In this document: in pieces, positions 8,591-17,489 of the stretch
How the letters are laid out: every line of letters begins with the position of its first letter
Position numbering within the stretch: the first letter of the stretch is position 1
From: Halalkalibacter alkaliphilus
GTDB lineage: Bacteria; Bacillota; Bacilli; Bacillales; Bacillaceae_D
Direction: 5' to 3'
NCBI RefSeq assembly: GCF_023555415.1
Contig: NZ_JAKRYL010000021.1
Coordinates: forward strand, 1 to 64,000
DNA: 64,000 nt
Program-made: the position numbers and the translations under genes
Notes under the pieces: generated by a model
Database searches by the model: none
The model's input: only the letters and a program-made list of their open reading frames with translations
What the model was told of the DNA's origin: nothing

Positions 8591-9179
8591 ATAATGAATT
8601 CACTTCAATTCTTTTAATTCGATATGTCTTCTCATCTTTAACCATAGATACGTACAATGATAAATAATCCACAGACGGATAGCCAAGCTCTCCAAATTGG
8701 CTATGACCATACAGACTATTTTCAGCATAAAATTGAATCGGTACGTGCTCTGCTCTAAGTTCAATCTTTCCTTCTGCTTCGTATATCTGCAGATCATCCC
8801 CCATAATCATCCGCAACCCTGGGTTAAAAACCGTTTGTCTTGTTATTTCATAGTAAGATGAATCTTCATTGCTTAAGTAAGATTGAAATTCTTCTTGATA
8901 CACATACCGCTCATTATTTTGGACATAGATATCATCTAATAATTGTTCCATTCCAGCGTCAGTCATAAACCTTCCTAAAAACTTCCGGATCTCATCTTCT
9001 GTATGATACTTTCCGTTATAATACGCTTGTTCATCATATGTATGATACGCAAACAACTCATGGACATGTTCTAGAAATTCGTCGAAAATAGACAAAACTT
9101 CATCTTCATTAACATCATCTTTATGACAAGCTGTTACGAATAAACAAATAAATATGAGAATAGCAATTGACCTCTTCAT
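8589..9179 (-). CDS. Putative lipoprotein of unknown function
   Basis: 196 residues. Residues 1-17 are a lipoprotein signal peptide with lipobox FVTAC and Cys18 as the lipidation site. The mature part is acidic, with many aromatic residues (Tyr-rich) and no motif I recognise. The ATG has no strong Shine-Dalgarno but is fixed by the signal peptide. Upstream lies the large repeat region, so any promoter must be in about 9180-9320. Confidence 0.65.
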   Translation of the reverse strand: MKRSIAILIFICLFVTACHKDDVNEDEVLSIFDEFLEHVHELFAYHTYDEQAYYNGKYHTEDEIRKFLGRFMTDAGMEQLLDDIYVQNNERYVYQEEFQSYLSNEDSSYYEITRQTVFNPGLRMIMGDDLQIYEAEGKIELRAEHVPIQFYAENSLYGHSQFGELGYPSVDYLSLYVSMVKDEKTYRIKRIEVNSL

Positions 9180-9324
9180 TTCTTTTACCCCGCCTCTTTC
9201 TTCTCTACTAAATTAGACGAAGAAATGTGGTGAAAGGTTTCATTTATTCTAAAAAATTTTAATCTTTTCTAAAAGACTGTTTTCGCATACTTTTTTTGTT
9301 TTTTGGGGTACTTGTTTTCCTAAT

Positions 9325-9459
9325 GTTCGTTCCATTGCGCTCCAGCCACTCGCTTTCCGCGGGGAGGTGTCAAGCCTCCTCGGCTGCGCCTGTGGGGTCT
9401 CGACCCTACCTCTTCATCCCGCAGGAGTCGAGTGACTTCCGCTCCATTTCACTACGAGA
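9325..9459. repeat. Dispersed palindromic repeat, full-length copy
   Basis: About 135 bp, starting GTTCGTTCCATTGCGCTCC and ending CATTTCACTACGAGAA. The ends contain inverted segments (CCACTCG / CGAGTGACTTCC) and the middle is GC-rich (CTTTCCGCGGGGAGG, CCCGCAGGAG). A shortened copy in the opposite orientation is at 30619-30695. From memory, similar sequences are scattered in many Bacillus genomes. Confidence 0.65.
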
Positions 9460-10484
9460 ATACTTCGATTTCAAAAGAGAAAGGGAAAACCGCCCTTTTT
9501 CAAAACAGAGCGGTCCTCGTTTGCATTGGCTTCTCTCGTCGTGCGCCTAAAGGAGAAGACCGCTCCTTTAGGCTTAAAACATTGGCAGCGGCTCCGCTCA
9601 ATGCTTCGATTTCAAAAGAAAAAGGGAAAACCGCCTTCCTAAAAAGAGCGGTCCTCGTGTGCATTGGCTTCTCTCGCTGCGCGCCTAAAGGAGAAAACCA
9701 CTCCTTTAGGCTTAAAACATTGGCAGCGGCTCCGCTCAATGCTTCGATTTCAAAAGTAAAAAGGGAAAACCGCCCTTCCTAAACAGAGCGGTCCTCGTTT
9801 GCATTGGCTCCACTCGTCGTGCGCCTAAAGGAGAAGACCGCTCCTTTAGGCTTAAAACATTGGCAGCGGCTCCGCTCAATGCTTCGATTTCAAAAGAAAA
9901 AGGGAAAACCGCCTTCCTAAAAAGAGCGGTCCTCGTGTGCATTGGCTTCTCTCGCTGCGCGCCTAAAGGAGAAAACCACTCCTTTAGGCTTAAAACATTG
10001 GCAGCGGCTCCGCTCAATGCTTCGATTTCAAAAGTAAAAAGGGAAAACCGCCCTTCCTAAACAGAGCGGTCCTCGTTTGCATTGGCTCCACTCGTCGTGC
10101 GCCTAAAGGAGAAGACCGCTCCTTTAGGCTTAAAACCTTTACGACGGCTCCGCTCAATGCTTCGATTTTAAAGAAAAAGGGAAAACCGCCCTTCCTAAAC
10201 AGAGCGGTCCTCGTGTGCATTGGCTCCACTCGCTGCACGCCTAAAGGAGAAGAGCGCTCCTTTAGGCTTAAAACATTGGCAGCGGCTCCGCTCAATGCTT
10301 CGATTTCAAAAGAAAAAGGGAAAACCGCCCTTTCTTAAAAAGAGCGGTCCTCGTTTGCATTGGCTCCACTCGTCGTGCGCCTAAAGGAGAAGACCGCTCC
10401 TTTAGGCTTAAAACCTTTACGACGGCTCCGCTCAATGCTTCGATTTCAAAGAAAAAGGGAAAACCGCCCTTTTTCTTTGAAATC
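9460..10484. repeat. Tandem array of alternating 138/140-bp units
   Basis: Units begin near 9460, 9601, 9739, 9879, 10017, 10157, 10295 and 10435 (last truncated), giving spacings 141, 138, 140, 138, 140, 138 and 140. Units at 9601 and 9879 appear identical, as do most of those at 9739 and 10017, so a higher-order period of about 278 bp exists. Each unit contains a GGCGGTTTTCCCT-type segment and a REP-like element with stem GCCTAAAGGAG/CTCCTTTAGGC. Open frames across it are repeat translations and not genes. Confidence 0.9.
10442..10484. terminator. Terminator of yuiF at the array edge
   Basis: A perfect 18-bp stem (10442-10459 with 10467-10484, GATTTCAAAGAAAAAGGG and complement, 7-nt loop) reaches the yuiF stop codon. 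The left arm is the start of the last array unit, so the tandem repeat ends in this hairpin. Confidence 0.75.
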
Positions 10485-11803
10485 TATAGCATCATTGCGG
10501 CGATCCAGCCGAAGATGAATAGTGGTATGTTGAAGTGTATAAATGTTGGTACGCATGTATCCCATATATGATTGTGCTGGCCATCGGCGTTTAATCCGGC
10601 TGATGGTCCTAGTGTACTATCTGATGCTGGAGCTCCAGCATCTCCTAGCGCCCCTGCTGTACCGATTAAAGCAATAATGGCTAATGGTGAAAATCCAGCA
10701 GCTAGACCAAGCGGGACAAATAATGTAGCAATAATTGGAATCGTTGCAAAAGAGGATCCAATCCCCATTGTAATAAACAAGCCTATGACAAGCATTAACA
10801 ATGCCGCAGCGGCTTGACTTTCTCCGACGATATTCGCTGCTTGTGTCACGAGTAAGTCTACATGCCCCGTTTCACGGATGACAGCTGCAAACCCTGAAGC
10901 AGCAAGCATAACAAAAGAGATAAATGCCATCATCTTCATTCCTTCTGTAACGACATTATCTGCTTCCTTCCATTTTAATGAACCACTTACAAGGAGTACA
11001 ACAAGACCCGCAAGAGCGGCGATAATCATAGAATCGGAAAGCTGCTGCACAATTAGAGTGGCAACAATCGCGATAACAGCAGCAATGACAGACCACTTTG
11101 TAAATACTTGTTGATTTACAGGTGCTCCTACAATAGGACGGTCCTCATACTGTCTGCTTTTTCGATATGTTATAAAAATGGCAATGAGCAGCCCTAGAAC
11201 AAGCCCTAATGTAGGTAACGCCATTGCTTTAGGTATATCAGAAAGAGCAATCACTAAGCCATTTTCCTCCATGTTATCTGCAACGATCCCATGGAAAATC
11301 AAACCGAATCCATACGGTAAGAATATATATGGTGCTGTTAATCCGAACGTTAAGATTGTTGCAATTGCACGACGGTCCACTCCTAATTCATTTAATATTT
11401 TTAGGATTGGTGGAATTAAAATAGGAATGAAGGCAATGTGAATTGGTACGACGTTTTGAGAGAAACAGGAAACGACCGCTAATAAAAAGAAAATCAGTGC
11501 TTTTGAAAGAGCTTTTTTTCTTGAATCATCATTTCGTCCAACAAGTTTTATCACCCATGTAACCATGACATCCGGCAAACCGGTACGAGCAATCGCAACA
11601 GCAAACGCCCCAAGGAGTGCGTAACTGAGAGCTACCGTCGCACTTCCACCTAAGCCATCAGTAAACACATCAACCGTCTGTGAAAAGCCTAAGCCTCCAA
11701 GTAGTCCTCCGGTTAATGCTCCAATTGTAAGTGCAATGACAACATGGACACGAACTAGACTAAGTATTAACATAACAAGAACCGCTATTAAAACTGCATT
11801 CAT
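10484..11803 (-). CDS. yuiF: YuiF-type Na+/H+ antiporter superfamily transporter
   Basis: 439 residues with about 11-12 TM helices. Family features include SCFSQNVVPIHIAFIPILIP, TAPYIFLPYGFG, MGIGSSFATIPI and the C-terminal LGDAGAPASDSTLGPSAG. B. subtilis YuiF has been annotated both as a Na+/H+ antiporter family member and as an amino-acid carrier; the substrate is not settled. Synteny with pepA(yuiE), yuiD, yuiC, yuiB and yuiA supports orthology. A promoter lies at 11856-11884 and the terminator lies in the array. Confidence 0.85.
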   Translation of the reverse strand: MNAVLIAVLVMLILSLVRVHVVIALTIGALTGGLLGGLGFSQTVDVFTDGLGGSATVALSYALLGAFAVAIARTGLPDVMVTWVIKLVGRNDDSRKKALSKALIFFLLAVVSCFSQNVVPIHIAFIPILIPPILKILNELGVDRRAIATILTFGLTAPYIFLPYGFGLIFHGIVADNMEENGLVIALSDIPKAMALPTLGLVLGLLIAIFITYRKSRQYEDRPIVGAPVNQQVFTKWSVIAAVIAIVATLIVQQLSDSMIIAALAGLVVLLVSGSLKWKEADNVVTEGMKMMAFISFVMLAASGFAAVIRETGHVDLLVTQAANIVGESQAAAALLMLVIGLFITMGIGSSFATIPIIATLFVPLGLAAGFSPLAIIALIGTAGALGDAGAPASDSTLGPSAGLNADGQHNHIWDTCVPTFIHFNIPLFIFGWIAAMML

Positions 11804-11855
11804 TTTCTCAAATCCTTTACTTTGCTAAATCACTAATATATTAAAGTACTCAACT

Positions 11856-11884
11856 AAACTATCACTATATTACTATATTGTCAA
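11856..11884 (-). promoter_or_regulatory. Predicted sigma-A promoter of yuiF
   Basis: On the minus strand: -35 TTGACA (11884-11879), 17-bp spacer, -10 TAGTTT (11861-11856). The spacer contains repeated ATATAGT. About 50 nt upstream of the yuiF ATG. Confidence 0.5.
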
Positions 11885-11933
11885 TGGCGTTCTTTTGTTT
11901 AGCAAAGAGGTAACGTGCCTATTAATAACAAAC

Positions 11934-11956
11934 AAGCCCACTAATATAGTGAGCTT
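11934..11956 (-). terminator. Terminator of the GntR/ABC operon
   Basis: Minus strand AAGCTCACTA pairs with TAGTGGGCTT (one G-U) around a 3-nt loop, followed by TGTTTGTTATT. It is 47 nt beyond the ATPase stop. Confidence 0.55.
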
Positions 11957-12003
11957 AAAAGCAAACGAAGGTTAAAAAAAATTTACCATTTTAAGTTGCT
12001 AAA

Positions 12004-12690
12004 CTATCCAGAAATCTTTTTCATCCAATCGACAATTCCCATATTCTCTTCTATACGAAGTTGTTCGACGTTTTTATGACCAAGAATCTTCCCATTTTTA
12101 ATCAAAACAACTTCATCAAGGATGGCTTCAATTTCTCTTATTTCATGTGTCGTAATTAACACAACTTGACGTTCTAAATCAATAAAGGAAATCAAACCTT
12201 TTACAATAGAATCCCGTACCATCGGATCGAGACCAGAGAGTGGTTCATCCATTAAAATAACCGGCACATCTCTTGAAAGGGTTAATACTATTTTTAGTCG
12301 TCCTCTATTCCCTTTGGAAAGATGCTTAAGCTTTGCTCCACGGTCCAAGTTCATAAATGCACGAATTTCCTCCGCCTTTTCTAAATTGAAATCGGAAAAC
12401 TGCGATGCGTAGAAATCAATAGTTTGGCCTACATTATAAAAATTATAATATTCATCTAACTCTGAGAGATATGAGACTTGATTTGCAATCCGACTAATTT
12501 TTTTCCCATTAACAGTAATAGAGCCTTTTGTTGGATGAGTAAGACCTGCAATTAATTTTAATGTTGTTGATTTCCCACTACCGTTTTCTCCAACAAGACC
12601 TATGATTTTCCCTTTTGTTAATTCAAGATCGACATCCATAAGTGCAACTTTCTTAATAAACCTTTTGGTCACTTCGTGCAGTTTAATCAT
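12004..12690 (-). CDS. ABC transporter ATP-binding protein (YtrB-like)
   Basis: 228 residues. Walker A GENGSGKST near residue 35, signature region LSKGNRGRLK (a degenerate LSGGQ, common in YtrB/BcrA-like ATPases), Walker B VILMDEPLSGLD and H-loop TTHE. Last gene of a permease, GntR, ATPase operon; the start overlaps the GntR stop by 8 nt. Probably exports or senses cell-envelope-active compounds together with the permease; the substrate is unknown. Confidence 0.85.
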   Translation of the reverse strand: MIKLHEVTKRFIKKVALMDVDLELTKGKIIGLVGENGSGKSTTLKLIAGLTHPTKGSITVNGKKISRIANQVSYLSELDEYYNFYNVGQTIDFYASQFSDFNLEKAEEIRAFMNLDRGAKLKHLSKGNRGRLKIVLTLSRDVPVILMDEPLSGLDPMVRDSIVKGLISFIDLERQVVLITTHEIREIEAILDEVVLIKNGKILGHKNVEQLRIEENMGIVDWMKKISG

Positions 12691-13069
12691 CGAATTCCAC
12701 CACCTTTCCGTTTTTCAAAAAAGCTTTAAGACCAGCTTCGATTTCATCATCAACATATCCCATTTCATGCATGCCTTTCACAAACGCTGAAATCTCAACT
12801 TCCTTAAGCTGCTCTCTCATTTCATGTAATGTTTGCTCATTCTCAGTAACAAACGTTCCTTGACCTCGCTTTGTTTCCACAATCTTCATCCCCTCTAACT
12901 CCCGGTATGTCCGCTGTACCGTATTTGGATTTACGCTTGCTTGAATCCCCATTTCTCGAACTGATGGAAGCTTGTCACCGGGTTTTAACTCACCACGTAA
13001 AATTTGTTTTTTTATTCTTTCAGCAAGTTGGCTGTATATCGGTTGTGATGATTGGAACATATCTGTCAT
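12683..13069 (-). CDS. GntR-family repressor, YtrA subfamily
   Basis: 128 residues: an N-terminal GntR winged HTH (about 10-78, PIYSQLAERIKKQI, GDKLPSVREMG, VNPNTVQRTYRELE) and a short C-terminal dimerisation helix pair. That is the compact YtrA architecture, without an effector domain. AGAGGTG lies inside the end of the permease gene. YtrA-type proteins repress their own ABC operon; the 11-bp dyad over the operon promoter is the likely target. Confidence 0.87.
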   Translation of the reverse strand: MTDMFQSSQPIYSQLAERIKKQILRGELKPGDKLPSVREMGIQASVNPNTVQRTYRELEGMKIVETKRGQGTFVTENEQTLHEMREQLKEVEISAFVKGMHEMGYVDDEIEAGLKAFLKNGKVVEFDD

Positions 13070-13072
13070 ATC

Positions 13073-13870
13073 TTACACCTCTACTTTTCGATCTAGCATC
13101 CAACAGGCGACTGCGAATAGGGCGACTACAATAACCGCCTCAAAGAGGTAAGCACCTAAGTACAGACTAATATTCCCTACCTCCGTTGTCACTTCTGTTC
13201 CACTTTCCATATTTGTTGTAATGTTAATGCTTTCTGTAATGCCTGTAAGGTGCACCTCTCCCCAATTTGTTAATACCTCATATAGCTCCGTCATTTTAAA
13301 CCAGCTATATACAAATGAGGTTCCTATAAAAACGCCAAGAGTTGCTAAAAAACTTAAAAATGAACCTAAATAACGAGTAAATAATAAGTAAATCATCCAA
13401 TAAAAAATAGTAAATACCCCAAAACTTATTGCAAGTAGAATGAGGTGAGTTACACCTAGTACCCCTGCACTTGTTGTATTAATCATTTTCAGTTGCTCAG
13501 AAATAGTTACAGAATTATTCATTGCTATTATCAGCGTTGTTCCAGTAATAACTAGCGTGATGAACATTGATAGCAAGCCAGCTGCTATCTTGGCTAGAAG
13601 AAGGCCGTACCCAGGCATCGTACTATGAAGCCATAGATGTAACTTTTTCCTTTCCACATGCAAACTATTTAACATGTAGTAAATTAAATAGAATACTTGA
13701 ATCCCTGTTGCGAATAAACCTACTGCCACAACAGCTTCCCACGTAACGTCATATCGCGAACCTAGATATGCTGCAATAATGACTGAAATCAGAAATGCAA
13801 TAATAGGCCCTAACAAAGCTGACAATCCTAATCTCATTTCTTTTTTTAATAAACATACCCATGCAGTCAT
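13073..13870 (-). CDS. ABC transporter permease of the YtrA-type operon
   Basis: 265 residues with about six TM segments, loosely similar to ABC-2 permeases. It starts cytosolic (MTAWVCLLKKEMRLG). The ATG at 13870 has AAAGGAGGTC 7 nt upstream; the in-frame TTG 24 nt earlier lies before this site and is rejected. First gene of the three-gene operon, with its promoter at 13915-13943. Specific substrate unknown. Confidence 0.75.
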   Translation of the reverse strand: MTAWVCLLKKEMRLGLSALLGPIIAFLISVIIAAYLGSRYDVTWEAVVAVGLFATGIQVFYLIYYMLNSLHVERKKLHLWLHSTMPGYGLLLAKIAAGLLSMFITLVITGTTLIIAMNNSVTISEQLKMINTTSAGVLGVTHLILLAISFGVFTIFYWMIYLLFTRYLGSFLSFLATLGVFIGTSFVYSWFKMTELYEVLTNWGEVHLTGITESINITTNMESGTEVTTEVGNISLYLGAYLFEAVIVVALFAVACWMLDRKVEV

Positions 13871-13895
13871 ACTGTGACCTCCTTTAGTCAACATA

Positions 13896-13943
13896 GTATT
13901 AGTGTATTAATTAGATAGTACACTAATACAAAAGTACAGTCAA
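13896..13943 (-). promoter_or_regulatory. Promoter with overlapping YtrA-type operator
   Basis: Minus strand: -35 TTGACT (13943-13938), 17-bp spacer, -10 TACTAT (13920-13915). A perfect 11-bp dyad GTATTAGTGTA (13896-13906) and TACACTAATAC (13919-13929), separated by 12 bp, covers the -10. The core AGTGTA...TACACT resembles the inverted repeat reported for B. subtilis YtrA (from memory). Autorepression by the operon's GntR is inferred. Confidence 0.75.
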
Positions 13944-14017
13944 TGGCACACAAGCCTATTATTTAACTCTTGTGCGAGTAACTTTCTAGTTGCAGGTGAG
14001 TAAACAAAATAAAACGC

Positions 14018-14053
14018 AAAAAGACTGTTGAGTTTCACTACTCAACAGCCTTT
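14018..14053 (-). terminator. Terminator of the TRAP operon
   Basis: Minus strand GGCTGTTGAGT pairs with ACTCAACAGTC, 6-nt loop, then TTTTTG. It is about 12 nt beyond the dctP stop. Confidence 0.8.
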
Positions 14054-14064
14054 TCGATAGCTTA

Positions 14065-15159
14065 TTATTGTTGTGCTGCAATTTCCTCTTCAAGTAATTC
14101 TAGCATTTCGCGGCCTTCGTCACCTACTACTTCATCGCGGAAAAAGTCACGAACTGGTAACGCTAGCTCACGGAAAGCTTCACGCTCTTCTTCTGTTAAC
14201 TCGTAAACTTCTGTCGGATTAGCTGTATCATTTTCAATAGACTCTAATAATGCTTCGTTCATTTCAGCTTGCATTTCAAACACTCTAGGCTGCATTTCTT
14301 CAACAGTTTCATCAATCAATGCACGAATATCCTCTGGTAGACCATTATAGAAATCAGGGTTTACTGTTGTCATCGCTACATAGTTGTTGTGGTTTGAAAT
14401 CGTCATATGGTCTTGTACTTCATGGAAAGACGCATCTTCGATAAAGAAGATCGGGTTTTCTTGTCCGTCTACTACTCCACGATCAAGTGATGTATACAAT
14501 TCAGACCAGCTAAGTGGAGATGGATCTGCCCCATAAGCACGGTAAGATTCCATAATTAATGGTGACTCTTGTGTGCGCATTTTAAAGTTTTCAAAATCAG
14601 CCGGTGTACGTAGTTGGCTGCTTCCAGTCCACTGCATTGCACCTTCTGTGAAGAATGCTAACGGCTTAATGTTATGTGCTTCGTACATCCCAGCTAAATG
14701 CGTATTTAATGCTTCACTTGTGTTTAAAATTTCTTGTGTTACTTCTTGATCATCTGGGAACAAGAATTGAAGAGCGAATACTTGACCTTCTGCTACCATA
14801 CCACCTGTAAATCCAGGAGATACAATTGCGAATTCTACAATTCCATTTTGAAGTTGCTCAACCTGATCCACCTCACTACCAAGTTGACCAAACTCAAATA
14901 CGTCAATGTTAATTTGCCCATCAGATTTTTCATTAATCAATTCCGCAAATTCTGCTGCATACTCATATTGAACTTGACCTTGTACTTCTTCCGTTACAAA
15001 CTGCCAGTTATACGTTTCAGCAGCAGCTCCATCATCTCCAGCACCTTCGTCAACTGTGCCTCCATCTGTTCCAGCATCTTCACTACCACATGCAGCTAAA
15101 GCCAATGTTAAAGCTCCTGCTACAGCAAATGATTTCCAACCTCTTTTTTTAAAAAACAT
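14065..15159 (-). CDS. dctP: TRAP transporter substrate-binding lipoprotein DctP
   Basis: 364 residues. Lipoprotein signal peptide with ALAAC (Cys near residue 24), a Gly/Asp/Ala-rich acidic linker, then a DctP domain with the EFGQLGSEVDQVEQLQNG segment, the substrate Arg in FKMRTQESP and VDGQENP. Captures a C4-dicarboxylate or other carboxylate outside the membrane for DctQM. The ATG at 15159 has GGGGG 6 nt upstream, so the adjacent TTG is not used. Unusually, it is the last gene of the QMP operon. The ligand is not predictable. Confidence 0.9.
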   Translation of the reverse strand: MFFKKRGWKSFAVAGALTLALAACGSEDAGTDGGTVDEGAGDDGAAAETYNWQFVTEEVQGQVQYEYAAEFAELINEKSDGQINIDVFEFGQLGSEVDQVEQLQNGIVEFAIVSPGFTGGMVAEGQVFALQFLFPDDQEVTQEILNTSEALNTHLAGMYEAHNIKPLAFFTEGAMQWTGSSQLRTPADFENFKMRTQESPLIMESYRAYGADPSPLSWSELYTSLDRGVVDGQENPIFFIEDASFHEVQDHMTISNHNNYVAMTTVNPDFYNGLPEDIRALIDETVEEMQPRVFEMQAEMNEALLESIENDTANPTEVYELTEEEREAFRELALPVRDFFRDEVVGDEGREMLELLEEEIAAQQ

Positions 15160-15204
15160 CAAATACCCCCTGTTTTTTTAGTAATCTATTTTTTAGGAAC
15201 GTCT

Positions 15205-16473
15205 CTACAACAAGAAAAGTGAGATTTCCTCAAATAGTATAATAAGCACCGACGCGATTAGCAGCATCACGATATACGGTGGTGTTCCTTTAATGACATC
15301 TAAATACGACTTGTTAAATACCGCACTGGCAGTAAAAATATCGACCCCAAATGGCGGAGTGGCTGATCCTAAAGCCGCTTGGAATACAATGACAATCCCT
15401 AAGTGAATAGGATCTACACCTGCAGCCATTGCCGCCGGGTAAAAAATGGGTGTTAAAATTAAAATGACGACAATTGGATCGACAAACATACAGCCGATGA
15501 AAAAAAAGATGGCAACGATCAACAATACTTGTAAAGCTGTTGGATCAGATCCTAAGACAGTCTCTGTCAGCATTTGCGGGATTCTTGCATAAGAAATAAG
15601 CCATGAAAAAGCTTGCCCTGCTGCCACCAAAATGAAGACAGCTGACGTAACAAGTCCCGTCGATAAAGCAATACGCGGAACATCTGGAATTTTTATCGTT
15701 CTAAAAATGAGGAGCTCTAAAATCAATGCATATAACACAGAAATCCCAGCCGCTTCAGTTGGACTAAAGATCCCAAAATAAATCCCACCGACGATAATAG
15801 CAGGAAACCCTAAAGGAAAAAGAGCCTTAACTGTTACGTTCCAACGTTCTTTCCAAGAATATTTTTTCGCCCTTGGTATGTTATATATTTTTGCATGAAT
15901 ATAACTGTAGATGGCAAACATCCCAAAGATTAAAAGTCCAGGTCCGATCCCCGCAATAAATAGGTCACCAACAGACACGCGTGGTGCGGCCAGTGCATAA
16001 ATGATCATCCCAATACTTGGAGGGATTAGTAACGCGATATCACTCGCATTAATAATTAGGGCAATCGCACTCGAATCTTTATATCCTACAGATAAGAGCC
16101 GTTTACGCATTGGTGTACCAATCGCGACAACGGTTGCTTGTGTAGAGCCAGAGATTGAACCAAACAACGTACACGCCGCAGCTGTAGTGATCGCATATCC
16201 TCCGCGCAAATGCCCTACAAACGCTCCAACAAAGTCTAATAGCCGTTTCGATGTTTTTCCCGTAGACATAATATCAGCTGCAAAGATAAACAGCGGAACC
16301 GCTAGTAGAACGTAAGATGATATCCCTTCCATCATCTGTTGTACAAGAAACATTGGATCGACGTTTGGCATAAAGAAAAGTACTACGACGATTGATGCTG
16401 CAATCATTGGAATCATCATCGGGAACCCTAATATAAGCAAAACGATCATAATCGTTAACATAGTTGCTATCAT
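15205..16473 (-). CDS. dctM: TRAP transporter large permease DctM
   Basis: 422 residues and about 12 hydrophobic segments, the length typical of DctM. Family segments: GSISGSTQATVVAIG, LLIPPSIGMIIYA, FSPTEAAGISVLYA, LGIVIVFQAALGSATPPFG. It is the Na+-driven translocation channel. GAGGAAAC sits before the ATG. Lies between dctQ and dctP in one operon. Confidence 0.93.
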   Translation of the reverse strand: MIATMLTIMIVLLILGFPMMIPMIAASIVVVLFFMPNVDPMFLVQQMMEGISSYVLLAVPLFIFAADIMSTGKTSKRLLDFVGAFVGHLRGGYAITTAAACTLFGSISGSTQATVVAIGTPMRKRLLSVGYKDSSAIALIINASDIALLIPPSIGMIIYALAAPRVSVGDLFIAGIGPGLLIFGMFAIYSYIHAKIYNIPRAKKYSWKERWNVTVKALFPLGFPAIIVGGIYFGIFSPTEAAGISVLYALILELLIFRTIKIPDVPRIALSTGLVTSAVFILVAAGQAFSWLISYARIPQMLTETVLGSDPTALQVLLIVAIFFFIGCMFVDPIVVILILTPIFYPAAMAAGVDPIHLGIVIVFQAALGSATPPFGVDIFTASAVFNKSYLDVIKGTPPYIVMLLIASVLIILFEEISLFLL

Positions 16474-16528
16474 TCTCAGTTTCCTCGCAGTCTTTATTTA
16501 GTTTCATAGATTCAGAAATTGTAAGTCT

Positions 16529-17044
16529 TTATGAATAATCCTTTTTTTCTTGAGCCAAGTATACTTCTTTCTCTTTAATATTCACCCACATATTGCGCAA
16601 AAATTGTATACCTCCAAGTACAAGCCCGACTGGTATAAACATGGCAAATAAATACACAGGTACTTGCATCGCTGTGGTCACACGCCCTGACTCAACAAGG
16701 GACATGAAATACCCATATGCAAACACAGACAATGTAAAGAGAACAACTGCTGTTAAAGCCGGTATAAAGATTGCAAGTGCTTTTCGAATGGGGTACGGTG
16801 CTAAATCATAAAACGCAGACATGCTAATATGTCTCCCTTTCCTAGCCGCATAGCTAATCCCCATAAAAGTAGCAACCGTGACAGCAAACCTACTTACTTC
16901 CTGGTGAAAGGCCCAACTTGATCCTACGACTGCCCGACTTATCACATTGCCCACAACCATAATCGCTATTAAAATAATCGAATAGCTTAAAATATGTTCT
17001 TCTAATTTGACGATCCATCGGTCTAGCGTTCGCAATGCCTTCAA
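16529..17044 (-). CDS. dctQ: TRAP transporter small permease DctQ
   Basis: 171 residues with four TM helices and the DctQ pattern (LDRWIVKLEEHILSYS, SSWAFHQEVSRFAVTVATFMG as two parts, AARKGRHISM). It pairs with DctM. The start is a TTG at 17044, 8 nt after GAGGGGGGAG; an earlier TTG at 17107 would add 21 residues without a binding site. First gene of the operon. Confidence 0.88.
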   Translation of the reverse strand: MKALRTLDRWIVKLEEHILSYSIILIAIMVVGNVISRAVVGSSWAFHQEVSRFAVTVATFMGISYAARKGRHISMSAFYDLAPYPIRKALAIFIPALTAVVLFTLSVFAYGYFMSLVESGRVTTAMQVPVYLFAMFIPVGLVLGGIQFLRNMWVNIKEKEVYLAQEKKDYS

Positions 17045-17320
17045 CGAGTGGTCTCCCCCCTCTTTTACAGAATTATCAAATTTCATTAAATAGTTCAAAA
17101 ACACCAAGTACCATAATCATACTGGAAGAAAGTTCCCACCTCAAACGCGATATGTACGCTTGTTCTTTCCTAAATTTGCATATTTGAGCATCTACCTAGA
17201 TAACAACACTCTTATAGCCTAATCCTCTAAACAGCGCTTGTATATTCTGAAATGCTCGACTCTTATAGGAAGAAAGGTCTAATCACAAGTCTAAATGCAC
17301 GTCTGATGTACCTCAAAAAA
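17045..17320. other. Leader region upstream of dctQ without a recognised element
   Basis: No open frame with a ribosome site, no convincing sigma-A pair and no CcpA site was found on the dctQ side. A promoter must be somewhere here, but I cannot place it. Confidence 0.4.
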
Positions 17321-17324
17321 AAGA

Positions 17325-17402
17325 GAGGGCATTGAAAAGGTACAATTCAACCTTTTCAGTGCCCTCGATTAAGTAGCAATGGCTCCGCATGCTGCGCTCA
17401 AT
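17325..17402. terminator. pepA-side terminator hairpin and half REP-like element
   Basis: Stem 17325-17341 (GAGGGCATTGAAAAGGT) pairs with 17350-17366 (one G-U). Immediately after, 17376-17402 (AGCAATGGCTCCGCATGC) matches one half of the REP-like family in reverse. The pairing of an AAAGGT hairpin with a REP-like piece is the same as at 1-247 and 63 kb. Confidence 0.6.
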
Positions 17403-17489
17403 TTCATTAACCCTTCTTTCATCCTAATTCTATAGTCGTGTGCATAATTCCCTATGACGAATTACTAACGTATTCGTCGTGTCTTTTTG

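Noticed and set aside
9296-10295. Several open frames of 66-116 codons on both strands
   Set aside because: They are translations of the 138/140-bp repeat, repeat their own sequence and have no ribosome sites.
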